Positions 25,501 through 33,608 of a stretch of 42,305 bases of DNA are shown in pieces; position 1 is the stretch's first letter, and every line of letters begins with the position of its first letter. The notes under the pieces were generated by a model. The model was not told the origin of the DNA and made no database searches. It saw only the letters and a program-made list of their open reading frames with translations. The stretch comes from JANRKB01 sp033763695. GTDB lineage: Bacteria > Planctomycetota > Phycisphaerae > Phycisphaerales > UBA1924. The stretch spans positions 1 to 42,305 of the forward strand of contig JANRKB010000040.1 in assembly GCA_033763695.1 (NCBI GenBank), in the 5' to 3' direction. The translations under genes were made by a program, and so were the position numbers.

Positions 25501-26394
25501 ATGAGCACGCTCAAGACGACCACCACCGCCGCCACCCCCGCCGCCACGACCGCGAACAAGGCGGCGATGAGCGACAAGCAGTTCGCACAGCTCCGCAAGA
25601 TCATCTATGACCGCGCGGGCATCCACTTCCCCGACAACAAGAAGTACGTCCTCGAAAGCCGCATGAGCCAGCGCCTCAAAGAGCTGGAGATGGAGGACTA
25701 CGACCAGTACATCGCCTTCCTCACCATGGGACCGTACCAGATGGACGAGTTCCAGGAGATGTTCAACCGCATCACCATCAACGAGACGTCCTTCTTCCGC
25801 AACGAGCCTCAGCTCGACGTCTTTGAACGCAAGATCCTCCCGCAGATCCTCGAAGCCCGCAAGAACACCAAGCGTCTGCGCATCTGGTCCGCGGCCTGCT
25901 CGACGGGCGAAGAACCCTTCACCCTCGCCATCCTCGTGCAGCGCACCCTTGGCGTGCGCATCGCCGATTGGCGCATCGAGATCCTCGGAACCGACATCTC
26001 CGAACGCGCCCTCGAAGTCGGCCAGGAAGCCAAGTACACCGAGTACGCGATGCGGACCACCAACCCGATGATCCGCCAGAAGTACTTCCGCACCGACGGC
26101 CCCTACTTCTACCTCAACGACACCATCAAGTCGATGGTCAACTTCGAGCTGCACAACCTCAAGGACACCCTCGCCGCCAAGCGCCACGGCACGTGGGATG
26201 TCATCTTCTGCCGCAACGTCATGATCTACTTCGATGACGCGATGAAGAAGGGCGTGCTCAACTCCTTCGCCGACAACCTCGCCGACGACGGCGCGCTGTT
26301 CATCGGCCACAGCGAGACGATCCGCGCGGGCGAAGCGCCGTTCGAGGCGCTGCCGATCCCGCAGGGCTTCTGCTATCGCAAGGTGACGAAGTAA
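25501..26394 (+). CDS. cheR: Chemotaxis protein-glutamate O-methyltransferase CheR
   Basis: A 297-residue SAM-dependent enzyme that methylates chemoreceptor glutamates. The N-terminal helical domain covers about 25-85. NETSFFR (94-100) and SAACSTGEEPFTLAI (130-144) are the CheR signature and SAM site. EILGTDISERAL and VIFCRNVMIYF complete the methyltransferase fold. The length is typical and there is no TPR extension. A GGA before the ATG serves as a weak ribosome binding site. With CheB in the same operon the system is expected to adapt, although no receptor gene is in the window. Confidence 0.95.
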   Translation: MSTLKTTTTAATPAATTANKAAMSDKQFAQLRKIIYDRAGIHFPDNKKYVLESRMSQRLKELEMEDYDQYIAFLTMGPYQMDEFQEMFNRITINETSFFRNEPQLDVFERKILPQILEARKNTKRLRIWSAACSTGEEPFTLAILVQRTLGVRIADWRIEILGTDISERALEVGQEAKYTEYAMRTTNPMIRQKYFRTDGPYFYLNDTIKSMVNFELHNLKDTLAAKRHGTWDVIFCRNVMIYFDDAMKKGVLNSFADNLADDGALFIGHSETIRAGEAPFEALPIPQGFCYRKVTK

Positions 26395-26398
26395 ACCC

Positions 26399-26419
26399 CG
26401 CGCGGACACATGCCGCGCG
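26399..26419 (+). repeat. Short hairpin between cheR and cheA
   Basis: CGCGCGG (26399-26405), loop ACACATG, CCGCGCG (26413-26419). The 7-bp perfect stem lies right after the cheR stop and 14 bases before the AGGAG of cheA. A stem this short is weak evidence alone in GC-rich DNA. Confidence 0.35.
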
Positions 26420-26443
26420 ACATCAATAGACCAGGAGCTTCCC

Positions 26444-28762
26444 GTGGGTAGTGCGTTCGAGCCGGAAATCCTTCAAGACTTCCTCACCGAGTCGGGCGAA
26501 CTGCTCGAGAAGCTCGAGGGCGATCTCGTCGTGCTGGAGCAGGATCCGCGCGACCCGGAGATGCTCAACCAGGTCTTCCGCGCGCTGCACACCATCAAGG
26601 GCAGCGCATCGTTCCTGGGCCTGACCAACCTCGTCCGCATCGCCCACGCCGCCGAGAGCGCGCTCAACGCCGCCCGCAACCGCGTCATCGTCGTTGACAA
26701 GGCGATGATGGATCTGCTGCTTCAGGCCTCAGACACGATCAAGCGCCAGATGTCTCAGCTCAGCGCCGGCGAAGACCTCTGCGTTCCCGACGAAACGCTG
26801 GTGCGCGAACTCACGCTCATCGGCGACGGCAAGAGCCCCAGTGGTGCGTCTGCCGCAGTCGCGCCCGCCAACAGCGCCAGCGCCGCTGCGCCCGCAGCCG
26901 CGGCTGCAGCACCCGCCGCGCCCGCCGGCTCGCGTCCGCTCGTGCTCGACTCCAGCAAGGCCGACCTTCTCGAGTATCTCATCGCTGACTTGAACGACAG
27001 TCTCGCCCGCGTCGATGCGATGTTCGATCAGTTGCAGCAAACGCGCGATCGCGCCGCGGGCCACGCCCTCGCCGAAGCCTCCGACGCGCTCGCCCGCAGC
27101 GTCGAGTTCTTCGAGTGCAGCGCGATGAGCGCACACACGCACCTGCTCGCCGAGGCCGCCGAGTTCGCCAGCGGAGCCGACGACACCACGCGCGAGCAGC
27201 TCCTGCCCCGCATCGGCGGCCTGATCATCGTGCTCCACGAGCAAACCGAAGGCCTCAAGAGCAAGCTCGTTCTCGAGCCGCGCACCGCCACGCTCGTCGA
27301 TCGCGTGCGCCGACTCATCTCCGGCGGCGAACTCACCGACGGCCTGCTCCCGGGCAGCGCAACGCCGCAGGACGCGCTCGTCGCCGACGGCGTCCACGCC
27401 GCCGCCGCCGCGCCCGCCCCCGATCACGACGAACACATCACCGTTCCCTCGCCCGCCGACACCACCGCCGCGCAGCCCGCGGCCGACCACGCCCCCGCCG
27501 CCGACAAGAGCGCGGACAAGAAGGGCGACAAGCATGCCGCCCCCGGCGTCGAGCAGACGATCCGCGTCGAAGTGGGCCGCCTCGAAACGCTGATGAATCT
27601 CGTCGGCGAACTGGTGCTCCAGAAGAACCGCATCGCCGCCATCACGCGCCAGATTCAGGGCGATGCGCGCACGCAGCAGACGATGCGTGAAGCGATCGGC
27701 ACCGCCGCCGGCGGGCTTGATCGCGTCACCGCCGACATCCAGATCGCCGTCATGCGCACGCGCATGCAGCCGCTGGACAAGCTCTTTGGAAAGTACCCGC
27801 GCCTCATCCGCGACCTGGCCGCCAAGACCCAGAAGAAGATCGATCTGGTCATCGAGGGTGGCGACACCGAAGTCGACAAGTCGGTCATCGAAGAACTCGG
27901 CGACCCGCTCGTCCACTTGCTCCGCAACTCCGCCGACCACGGCATCGAAACCCCCGCCGAGCGCGTCGCCGCCGGCAAGCCCGAGACCGGCACGCTGCGC
28001 CTCGTCGCGAGCCACGAGGGCGGCCACGTCCGCGTGCAGGTGATCGATGACGGTCGCGGCCTCAACCGCGAACGCATCGTCAAGAAGGCCATCGAGCGCG
28101 GCCTCACCACACAGGAAGCCGCCGACGCGCTATCCGAACGCGAGGTCTTCCGCTTCATCTTCCTGCCCGGCTTCTCCACCGCCGAGAAGGTCAGCGACCT
28201 CTCCGGCCGCGGTGTCGGCATGGACGTCGTCAAGACCAACATCGAGAAGCTCAAGGGCTCCATCGAGCTCGACAGCACGCCCGGTCACGGCACCACGATC
28301 AACATCACGATTCCGCTCACCGTCGCGATTCTTCCGGCGATGATGGTCTCCATCAGCAAGGAGATCTACGCGATCCCGCTGACCAACATCCTCGAGATCG
28401 TCCGCCCGGGCAAGGAAGAAGTAACCAGCATCGGCGGCCACTCCGTCATGCGCCTGCGCGACTCGGTCCTGCCGCTCGTCAACGGTGCCGAAGTGTTCAG
28501 CCTCCCCGGCGAACGCCCCGACACCCCGTTCGCGGTGGTGCTCAGCATGAATGACAAGCGCGTCGGCCTGATGGTGACGGGTCTCATTGGTCAGCAAGAG
28601 ATCGTCGTCAAACCGCTCGATGACACGCATGCCGGTGCCGAGAAGGGCCCGGTGTCAGGCGCGACCGTCCGTGACGACGGCGGCGTCAGTCTGATTGTCG
28701 ATGTTGCGGAACTGTTGAAACTCGCCGAAAGCAAGCCCGCCCGCGGGGCGATGAACAACTGA
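26444..28762 (+). CDS. cheA: Chemotaxis histidine kinase CheA
   Basis: A 772-residue kinase. The P1 HPt domain has phospho-acceptor His49 (RALHTIKGSASFLG). An Ala-rich linker (~135-165) is followed by a helical stretch at 171-280 where a P2 or second HPt would sit, with no obvious phospho-His. A second low-complexity linker leads to dimerisation region P3 (~375-440: VEVGRLETLMNLVGELVL). The ATPase P4 has HLLRNSADHGIE, DDGRGLNRERI and DLSGRGVGMDVV; a CheW-like P5 (~610-772) ends the protein. It phosphorylates CheY and CheB type receivers. The GTG start has AGGAG 6 bases upstream. Confidence 0.95.
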   Translation: MGSAFEPEILQDFLTESGELLEKLEGDLVVLEQDPRDPEMLNQVFRALHTIKGSASFLGLTNLVRIAHAAESALNAARNRVIVVDKAMMDLLLQASDTIKRQMSQLSAGEDLCVPDETLVRELTLIGDGKSPSGASAAVAPANSASAAAPAAAAAAPAAPAGSRPLVLDSSKADLLEYLIADLNDSLARVDAMFDQLQQTRDRAAGHALAEASDALARSVEFFECSAMSAHTHLLAEAAEFASGADDTTREQLLPRIGGLIIVLHEQTEGLKSKLVLEPRTATLVDRVRRLISGGELTDGLLPGSATPQDALVADGVHAAAAAPAPDHDEHITVPSPADTTAAQPAADHAPAADKSADKKGDKHAAPGVEQTIRVEVGRLETLMNLVGELVLQKNRIAAITRQIQGDARTQQTMREAIGTAAGGLDRVTADIQIAVMRTRMQPLDKLFGKYPRLIRDLAAKTQKKIDLVIEGGDTEVDKSVIEELGDPLVHLLRNSADHGIETPAERVAAGKPETGTLRLVASHEGGHVRVQVIDDGRGLNRERIVKKAIERGLTTQEAADALSEREVFRFIFLPGFSTAEKVSDLSGRGVGMDVVKTNIEKLKGSIELDSTPGHGTTINITIPLTVAILPAMMVSISKEIYAIPLTNILEIVRPGKEEVTSIGGHSVMRLRDSVLPLVNGAEVFSLPGERPDTPFAVVLSMNDKRVGLMVTGLIGQQEIVVKPLDDTHAGAEKGPVSGATVRDDGGVSLIVDVAELLKLAESKPARGAMNN

Positions 28763-28774
28763 GCCTCGCTTTGT

Positions 28775-28795
28775 CGTGGCCATGGACGCGCCACG
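28775..28795 (+). repeat. Short hairpin between cheA and cheX
   Basis: CGTGGC (28775-28780) pairs with GCCACG (28790-28795) over a nine-base loop, just after the cheA stop. It is weaker than the hairpins after cheB and cheW. Confidence 0.3.
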
Positions 28796-28868
28796 GAGTT
28801 GTGATCGAATCGTCGCACGCCCTCCTGCCTGGTCTCTTCCGGGTTTCGGGCACTGAATCGGAGTCGAC

Positions 28869-29372
28869 ATGGACCCTGCCTTCATCAAGCCGTTCGTTGC
28901 CAGCATCCAGAACGTCTTCTCGACGATGCTCCAACTGCCCGTCAACGTCAAGGCTCCGTTCATCAAGGACGGCAAGAACGCCTCTTACGACGTCACCGGC
29001 ATCATCGGCCTCTCCGGCGATGTCACCGGCTCGGTCGTCCTCTCCTTCCCGCGCGAGACCGCCGAGCGCATCGTCGCGCTCTTCTGCGGCCAGCAGCTCA
29101 CCTGCGAGTCCGCCGACTTCGCCGACGCCATCGGTGAACTCGTCAACATGGTCTCCGGCGGCGCCAAGGCGCTCTTCAAGGATCGCAAAGTCTCCATCTC
29201 CTGCCCCAGCGTCGTGATCGGCAAGTCGCACGTCGTCGCCGGGCAGTCTGAACTCCCCACCATCGTCATCCCCTGTGGCACCGACTGCGGCGATGTCGCC
29301 ATCGAAGTGACCATCCAGGACAAGGCCCCCGCCGCCGCCGCTGCAACCGCCGCCGCGGCCGCCGCTCGCTGA
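28869..29372 (+). CDS. cheX: CheX-type CheY phosphatase
   Basis: A 167-residue protein of the CheC/CheX/FliY family. The conserved phosphatase signature E-x2-N is present as E90 and N93 in DAIGELVNMVSGGAKALF; these residues position a water that attacks phospho-Asp of CheY. It opens MDPAFIKPFVASIQNVF, as CheX proteins do, and the LSGDVTGSVVLSFP strand region follows. The tail is a short Ala-rich run of no clear use. GGAG lies 5 bases before the ATG. It sits directly before cheY, its expected substrate. Confidence 0.88.
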   Translation: MDPAFIKPFVASIQNVFSTMLQLPVNVKAPFIKDGKNASYDVTGIIGLSGDVTGSVVLSFPRETAERIVALFCGQQLTCESADFADAIGELVNMVSGGAKALFKDRKVSISCPSVVIGKSHVVAGQSELPTIVIPCGTDCGDVAIEVTIQDKAPAAAAATAAAAAAR

Positions 29373-29398
29373 ACCGTCTCCCACTCAGGCACTCACCC

Positions 29399-29413
29399 GC
29401 CGCCACGAGCGGC
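29399..29413 (+). repeat. Short hairpin between cheX and cheY
   Basis: GCCGC, loop CACGA, GCGGC. The 5-bp stem is weak alone; it is listed because every gap from cheB to cheY holds a hairpin. Confidence 0.2.
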
Positions 29414-29436
29414 AAGATCGCGACGAGGAAACGAAC

Positions 29437-29820
29437 ATGAAGATTCTCCTGGTTGATGACTCGAAGACCATGCGCAACATCCAGAAGTCGGTGCTCGCGC
29501 AGCTCGGGCACACGCAGGTCGAAGAAGCCTGCGACGGCCAAGACGCGCTCTCCAAGGTCGTCGCCTGCAAGCCCGACCTCATGCTCGTCGACTGGAACAT
29601 GCCCAACATGGACGGCTTGACCTTCGTCAAGACCATCCGCCAGACCAACAAGGTCACGCCCATCATCATGGTGACGACCGAAGCCGAGAAGGCCCGCGTC
29701 ATCGAGGCCATCAAGGCCGGCGTCAACAACTACGTCGTCAAGCCCTTCACCCCCGACCTGCTCAGCCAGCGCATCAACGAGACGCTCGCCAAGTGCCAGG
29801 CCGCGGCCCAGCCCGCCTGA
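29437..29820 (+). CDS. cheY: CheY-type response regulator
   Basis: A 127-residue single receiver domain. Metal-binding DD is at 7-8 (LLVDDSKTMR), phospho-acceptor D52 lies in LMLVDWNMPNMDG, the switch Thr lies in IIMVTTEAE (80-81), and the conserved Lys is K102 (VVKPF). It is the likely output of CheA, with CheX as its phosphatase. The target is unknown; no flagellar switch gene is nearby, so a pilus motor or other partner is possible. GAGGAAAC lies before the ATG. Confidence 0.93.
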   Translation: MKILLVDDSKTMRNIQKSVLAQLGHTQVEEACDGQDALSKVVACKPDLMLVDWNMPNMDGLTFVKTIRQTNKVTPIIMVTTEAEKARVIEAIKAGVNNYVVKPFTPDLLSQRINETLAKCQAAAQPA

Positions 29821-29856
29821 TCTCCGCTGGCCTGACCTTTCACGGAACGTTCGTTC

Positions 29857-31497
29857 ATGTCCGCACCGGATGCCACCCCGCCACCCGATCACGCCGCCGG
29901 AACACCTCCGGCTGGCGGGAGTGCCGCCGCTGACAACCTCGTTCGCCTGACCATCGCGGCCGATCAATCGGCCGCGATTGTGTTTATTGGGTCCGGTGCT
30001 TCCCCCGATTCGGTCAGCCTCATGGCGCTCACCGCTTTGGTGGAGGAGCGTGGTCTGGCCCGCACGCCCGAACTCGCCGCCGCCATCAAGAGCCTCGCCG
30101 AGGACTGCGCTCGCGCCCCCGGCAAGGAGTTCGAACGCGTCGTCGCCAAGGGCAAGCCCGTTGTCCACGGCATCGACGGCCGCCTCGAACTCGACCCCAA
30201 GTTCGACCCCGAGCATCGCGCCGCCGCCGCTGAAGCCGCCGCCAAGGCTGCCCAAGCCGACGCCAACGCCCGCATCGATCACCACGCGCGCAGCGTCTTC
30301 GTCTCCGCCAAGCGCGGCGACGTGCTCGGGCGCGTCGTGCCCCCCACCATCGGTCGCGAAGGCATCGACGTCTTTGGTCGCTCGCTCAACCCGCGCGACG
30401 CCCGCGCCTTCAAGCTCCTCCACGACGACACCATCGCGCTCGCGCCCGACGGCACCATCACCGCCCACGCCGACGGCATGCTCGTCCGCAACGGCAACAC
30501 GCTCCGCGTCTCGCCCAAGCTCAACGTCCCCGACGCCGTCGACTTCACCACCGGCAACGTCGATTTTCCCGGCGAAGTCGTCATCAACCGCGGCGTGCGC
30601 GACTGCTTCCGCGTTCACGCCGGCCGCACGCTCCTCATCCGCGGCCTCGTCGAAGCCGCCGAACTCAGCGCCGACCTCGACATCACGCTCGAAGGCGGCA
30701 TGGCGGGGCGGCAAAAGGGCACGCTCCGCGCCAAGCGCGACGCTGCCGCACTCTACCTTGAACAAGTCACCGCTCATGTCGGGCGCGACCTGCGCGTCGG
30801 CAAAGAAGCGACCCACTGTCATCTGAACGTCGGTCGCGCCATCATCGCGCCGACGGCCGCGCTCATCGGTGGCGACATCTGCGTCGCGGGCCACGTCGAA
30901 GTCGCCCAGATCGGCACCGACGCCAACGCCCCGACGCGCCTCGCCGTCGGACACTTGCCCGAAACCGACGCCAAACTCCACGCCGCGGCTTCGCTCGTCG
31001 AACGCCTGAACGCCAAGCGCCAAGAGGCCCTCGACAAGCTCAAGCAGTTGCAGAGCGCCACCGGCAAACTGACGGCATCCCAGGCCGAGGAACTCACCGA
31101 GCGCGAGTTCGAAGCCGCCGAGTATGAGCGGCAGGCCAAGCAGGTGCGGGCCGCAATCTGCCGCATTCTCTCGATGCTCGAAGCCGCAGGCCGACCCTGC
31201 GTCACTGTGCTCTCTGAACTCTGGCCGGGCAGCAAGCTCTGGATCGGGCCGTTCGTCTGTGAGCCGCGCCAAGTCATCCGCGGCCCGCTCAAGATCTGGG
31301 TCAACGAGCGCGGCGAGCCGCAGCTCACGCTCAAGACCACCGGCGCGACCTCCGCCCTCTCGACGGTCTGCCGCGTCATGCGCGACGATCGCTTCGTCGA
31401 CCGGGCCGAGATCGGGGCACTCGCTGGCCACGTCACCGCGCCGAATGCATTTTCTGATGCGGGCGAACAGCCGGGCACAGCCGCCCACGCCGCCTGA
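29857..31497 (+). CDS. FapA (DUF342) family protein
   Basis: A 546-residue cytoplasmic protein. After an N-terminal region of ~170 residues comes GDVLGRVVPPTIGREGIDVFG, typical of the family. A beta-helix-like FapA core (~230-360) follows: VDFPGEVVINRGV, RTLLIRGLVEAAE, GGDICVAGHVEVAQIG. A coiled coil (~380-440, AKRQEALDKLKQLQSATG) and a C-terminal beta part complete it. DUF342 proteins are often encoded beside flagellar or chemotaxis genes; their biochemical role is poorly known. It is the last gene of the che operon, 36 bases after cheY, with a weak ribosome binding site. Confidence 0.85.
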   Translation: MSAPDATPPPDHAAGTPPAGGSAAADNLVRLTIAADQSAAIVFIGSGASPDSVSLMALTALVEERGLARTPELAAAIKSLAEDCARAPGKEFERVVAKGKPVVHGIDGRLELDPKFDPEHRAAAAEAAAKAAQADANARIDHHARSVFVSAKRGDVLGRVVPPTIGREGIDVFGRSLNPRDARAFKLLHDDTIALAPDGTITAHADGMLVRNGNTLRVSPKLNVPDAVDFTTGNVDFPGEVVINRGVRDCFRVHAGRTLLIRGLVEAAELSADLDITLEGGMAGRQKGTLRAKRDAAALYLEQVTAHVGRDLRVGKEATHCHLNVGRAIIAPTAALIGGDICVAGHVEVAQIGTDANAPTRLAVGHLPETDAKLHAAASLVERLNAKRQEALDKLKQLQSATGKLTASQAEELTEREFEAAEYERQAKQVRAAICRILSMLEAAGRPCVTVLSELWPGSKLWIGPFVCEPRQVIRGPLKIWVNERGEPQLTLKTTGATSALSTVCRVMRDDRFVDRAEIGALAGHVTAPNAFSDAGEQPGTAAHAA

Positions 31498-31582
31498 CCA
31501 AAGCCGGCTTCATTCATTCAACGCCCGCATATGCATTCTAACGCGCCGGATCTGCCGACGCCACAGCGGGCTCCGCGACAAC

Positions 31583-31606
31583 TTTCGCATCCTTTTTCGC
31601 ATCCTT
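31583..31606. repeat. Tandem repeat of a 12-bp unit
   Basis: TTTCGCATCCTT occurs twice back to back without mismatch. It lies in the non-coding region before the pseudopilin gene. Confidence 0.6.
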
Positions 31607-31739
31607 CGGTGCAAGACTCGCTCAAACACCAAACAAACACAGCGCCGTCGCACGTGCAATACATACAGGATCACACACTCCAAGTTTCGACCGGTCGTCC
31701 CGCACCCGCGGACACCCAGATTTCCGGAACCGCCGCCGT

Positions 31740-31767
31740 TTGACCCGCGAATCGAAAGGGGTACTCT
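31740..31767 (+). promoter_or_regulatory. Possible promoter for the pseudopilin gene
   Basis: TTGACC (five of six to the -35 consensus) and TACTCT (three of six to the -10 consensus) are 16 bases apart. The -35 is good and the -10 poor, and the gene start is nearly 400 bases away. Confidence 0.25.
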
Positions 31768-32160
31768 GCTCCTCGCTCCGGCCTGTCTGGGGCGCGGACA
31801 AGGGTCCGCTGGCGGCTGGTTCACGTTCACCGGGTTGTCCAATCCATTGCTCTGATCGGCGGCGTTTGCCGCCCGACTGATCCCGCCCGGGATCGAGACC
31901 CCCGCCGACATCTTGGAGACCCGCGTGCACGGTCGCGTCACCTTTGACGACCGATTGTCGCTGCCGCTCACTCGGGTCGAACGCTTGTCAGCGGTACGCC
32001 GCTTCGCAAGCGTGTCCTTTCGGCGAGGGTGTCGCACCGCTGTTGGTGCAGCACCGGCCGGTGTTCAACCGGGCTATTCGGTCGTCAGAGCGTGCGGCAG
32101 ATTGCATCACACGGGCATGTCGCCCAGCACATCTGCCGCCAAGATTTGGAGATCAGTCTC

Positions 32161-33204
32161 ATGAAGACTCAGAAGAATCGTGAAGCGTTCACGCTGATCG
32201 AGCTCCTGGTGGTGATCGCGATCATCGCCCTGCTCATTGGCATCCTCCTCCCCGCGCTCGGTAAGGCCCGCGCCACCGCCCGCCAGCTCAAGGACTCCAC
32301 GCAGGTCCGCGGCATCCAGCAGGGCATGGTCGTCTTCGCCCAGAACAACGCCGAGAACTACCCCATCCCCAGCCAGCTCGACAAGAGCACGACCAACCAG
32401 ACCGCCGCCGGCACGGGCGTCGAGAAGGACACCACCGCCAACATCATCTCCCTGCTCATCTATAACAACAACTTCAGCCCCGAACTCTGCGTCAGCCCCG
32501 CCGAGACCAACGGCGACATCAAGGTCGACACCGGCTACACCTATCAGGAGCCCACCGTTCAGGGTGGCGCTGCTGGCAGCGCGGCGAGCAAGGCCGCTTT
32601 GTGGGACCCGACCTTCTGGGCCTATCCCAACTCGATCACCGAAGGCAACGCTGGCAAGCCCGTCGCCCGTCCCACGGCCGTGACCTCGGGCGGCTTCTCG
32701 TACGCCCACGTTCCGCCGTTCGGTGGCCGCCGCAAGATCTGGTCCAACTCGTTCAACGCGTCGGAAGCCGTCATCGGCAACCGCGGTGCGTGGTACACGT
32801 TCGATACGGGTACCAGCGGCTGGAAGCTCGCAGAAGCGAAGCCCACGGGCGGCAACAACCCGACCGCGGCTGACGCCCGGGCTTCCAACACCCTGCTCAT
32901 CCACGGTGGTCGCAGCACGTGGGAAGGCAACATCGCCTACAACGACAACCACGTCAACTTCGAGACCAACGCGGCTCCCGACACGTTGCCCTTCACGTTC
33001 AACGGCCTCAGCACGAACAAAACCCAGCCCGACAATCTCTTCGTCAACGAAGATGACTCCAAGCAGAACCCCCCCTTGGGCGAGACTTTGTCCATGACGG
33101 GCACGTCGGCTCCGGGCGCTCAGACCAACAACTACCTCCGAGGCTACTTCAGCGTCACCGCCGCAAGCAATGCCTTCAGCGCCATCAAGCCCTTCTTCGA
33201 CTAA
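32161..33204 (+). CDS. Pseudopilin-like protein with prepilin N-terminal cleavage/methylation signal
   Basis: A 347-residue exported protein. The basic leader MKTQKNREA is followed by FTLIELLVVIAIIALLIG, the class III (type IV prepilin) signal, then a helix (LGKARATARQLKDST) and a globular domain. The residue before the expected cleavage site is Ala9 rather than the canonical Gly. Near the end, TWEGNIAYNDNHVNF resembles the variable His/Asp-rich tails of planctomycete pseudopilins. ATG 32161 has GGAG 9 bases upstream; an in-frame upstream extension from 32029 would bury the signal. It could be a structural or cargo pseudopilin for the pilus served by PilT downstream, but planctomycetes carry many such genes. 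Confidence 0.85.
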   Translation: MKTQKNREAFTLIELLVVIAIIALLIGILLPALGKARATARQLKDSTQVRGIQQGMVVFAQNNAENYPIPSQLDKSTTNQTAAGTGVEKDTTANIISLLIYNNNFSPELCVSPAETNGDIKVDTGYTYQEPTVQGGAAGSAASKAALWDPTFWAYPNSITEGNAGKPVARPTAVTSGGFSYAHVPPFGGRRKIWSNSFNASEAVIGNRGAWYTFDTGTSGWKLAEAKPTGGNNPTAADARASNTLLIHGGRSTWEGNIAYNDNHVNFETNAAPDTLPFTFNGLSTNKTQPDNLFVNEDDSKQNPPLGETLSMTGTSAPGAQTNNYLRGYFSVTAASNAFSAIKPFFD

Positions 33205-33608
33205 ATCCACATCATGTTGGCCGCAAGGCTGACCTGATCTGAAGAGTCTCTAGAACAGCCCGCGAGCAATCGCGGGCTGTTTGTTTCTGCCCCACACTCG
33301 TCGCGTTCTGCGCCATCGCGCGACGGACGGGCAGTACCTGCATGGTCTCACCCGAACCATCCGCATCTGGCGGCCTTCCCCCGCCCAGAGGGAACCGCCA
33401 GCGGCCTGGCCGCGAATCGGCTCCCCGGTGGGCTGGCGTTGCGCCTCGGGGGCTTGGCACGCTTACCCTTCGTCTGACATCTCAGTCCCAGCATCGCACT
33501 GTCTGACCCGACACCGCCGCCGGCCCATCGCGGTCCGCCGAAGGACCGCGGCCAAGCGACCGCCGCCGCCGTGGGCTGTCTGGGCGTGTTTTGACCGGAG
33601 TTTTTCGC
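33205..33608. other. Gene-free region between pseudopilin and pilT
   Basis: 404 bases without a gene. It contains the terminator at 33254-33286; after that I see nothing I can name. A promoter for pilT is expected here because the terminator separates the two genes, but no canonical boxes stand out. Confidence 0.5.
33254..33286 (+). terminator. Intrinsic terminator after the pseudopilin gene
   Basis: AACAGCCCGCGA (33254-33265), a GCAA tetraloop, TCGCGGGCTGTT (33270-33281): a 12-bp perfect stem followed by TGTTTC. It is the strongest terminator in the window after the one at 3238. Confidence 0.88.

Larger units (their letters stand above)
31498..32160. other. 663-base gene-free region upstream of a pseudopilin gene
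   Basis: No credible coding frame on either strand; the open frames here are Arg/Ser-rich shadows. The first 250 bases are less GC-rich than the surroundings and contain a tandem 12-bp repeat (31583-31606). A possible promoter is TTGACC (31740-31745), a 16-base spacer, and TACTCT (31762-31767). It would give a leader of nearly 400 bases with G/C-rich pairing potential. A small RNA or a long regulatory leader could be here, but I recognise no known family. Confidence 0.4.

Noticed and set aside
26840..27540. GCC/GCG-rich stretches in cheA that look like simple repeats
   Set aside because: They encode Ala/Pro-rich interdomain linkers of CheA and need no separate repeat annotation.
31510..32037. 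175-codon minus-strand frame in the gene-free region
   Set aside because: The Arg/Ser-rich sequence has no motif, no ribosome binding site and no recognisable partner; I treat the region as non-coding.
33451..33480. Sigma-54-like TTGGCACG motif upstream of pilT
   Set aside because: The -12 GC element is missing at the required spacing.
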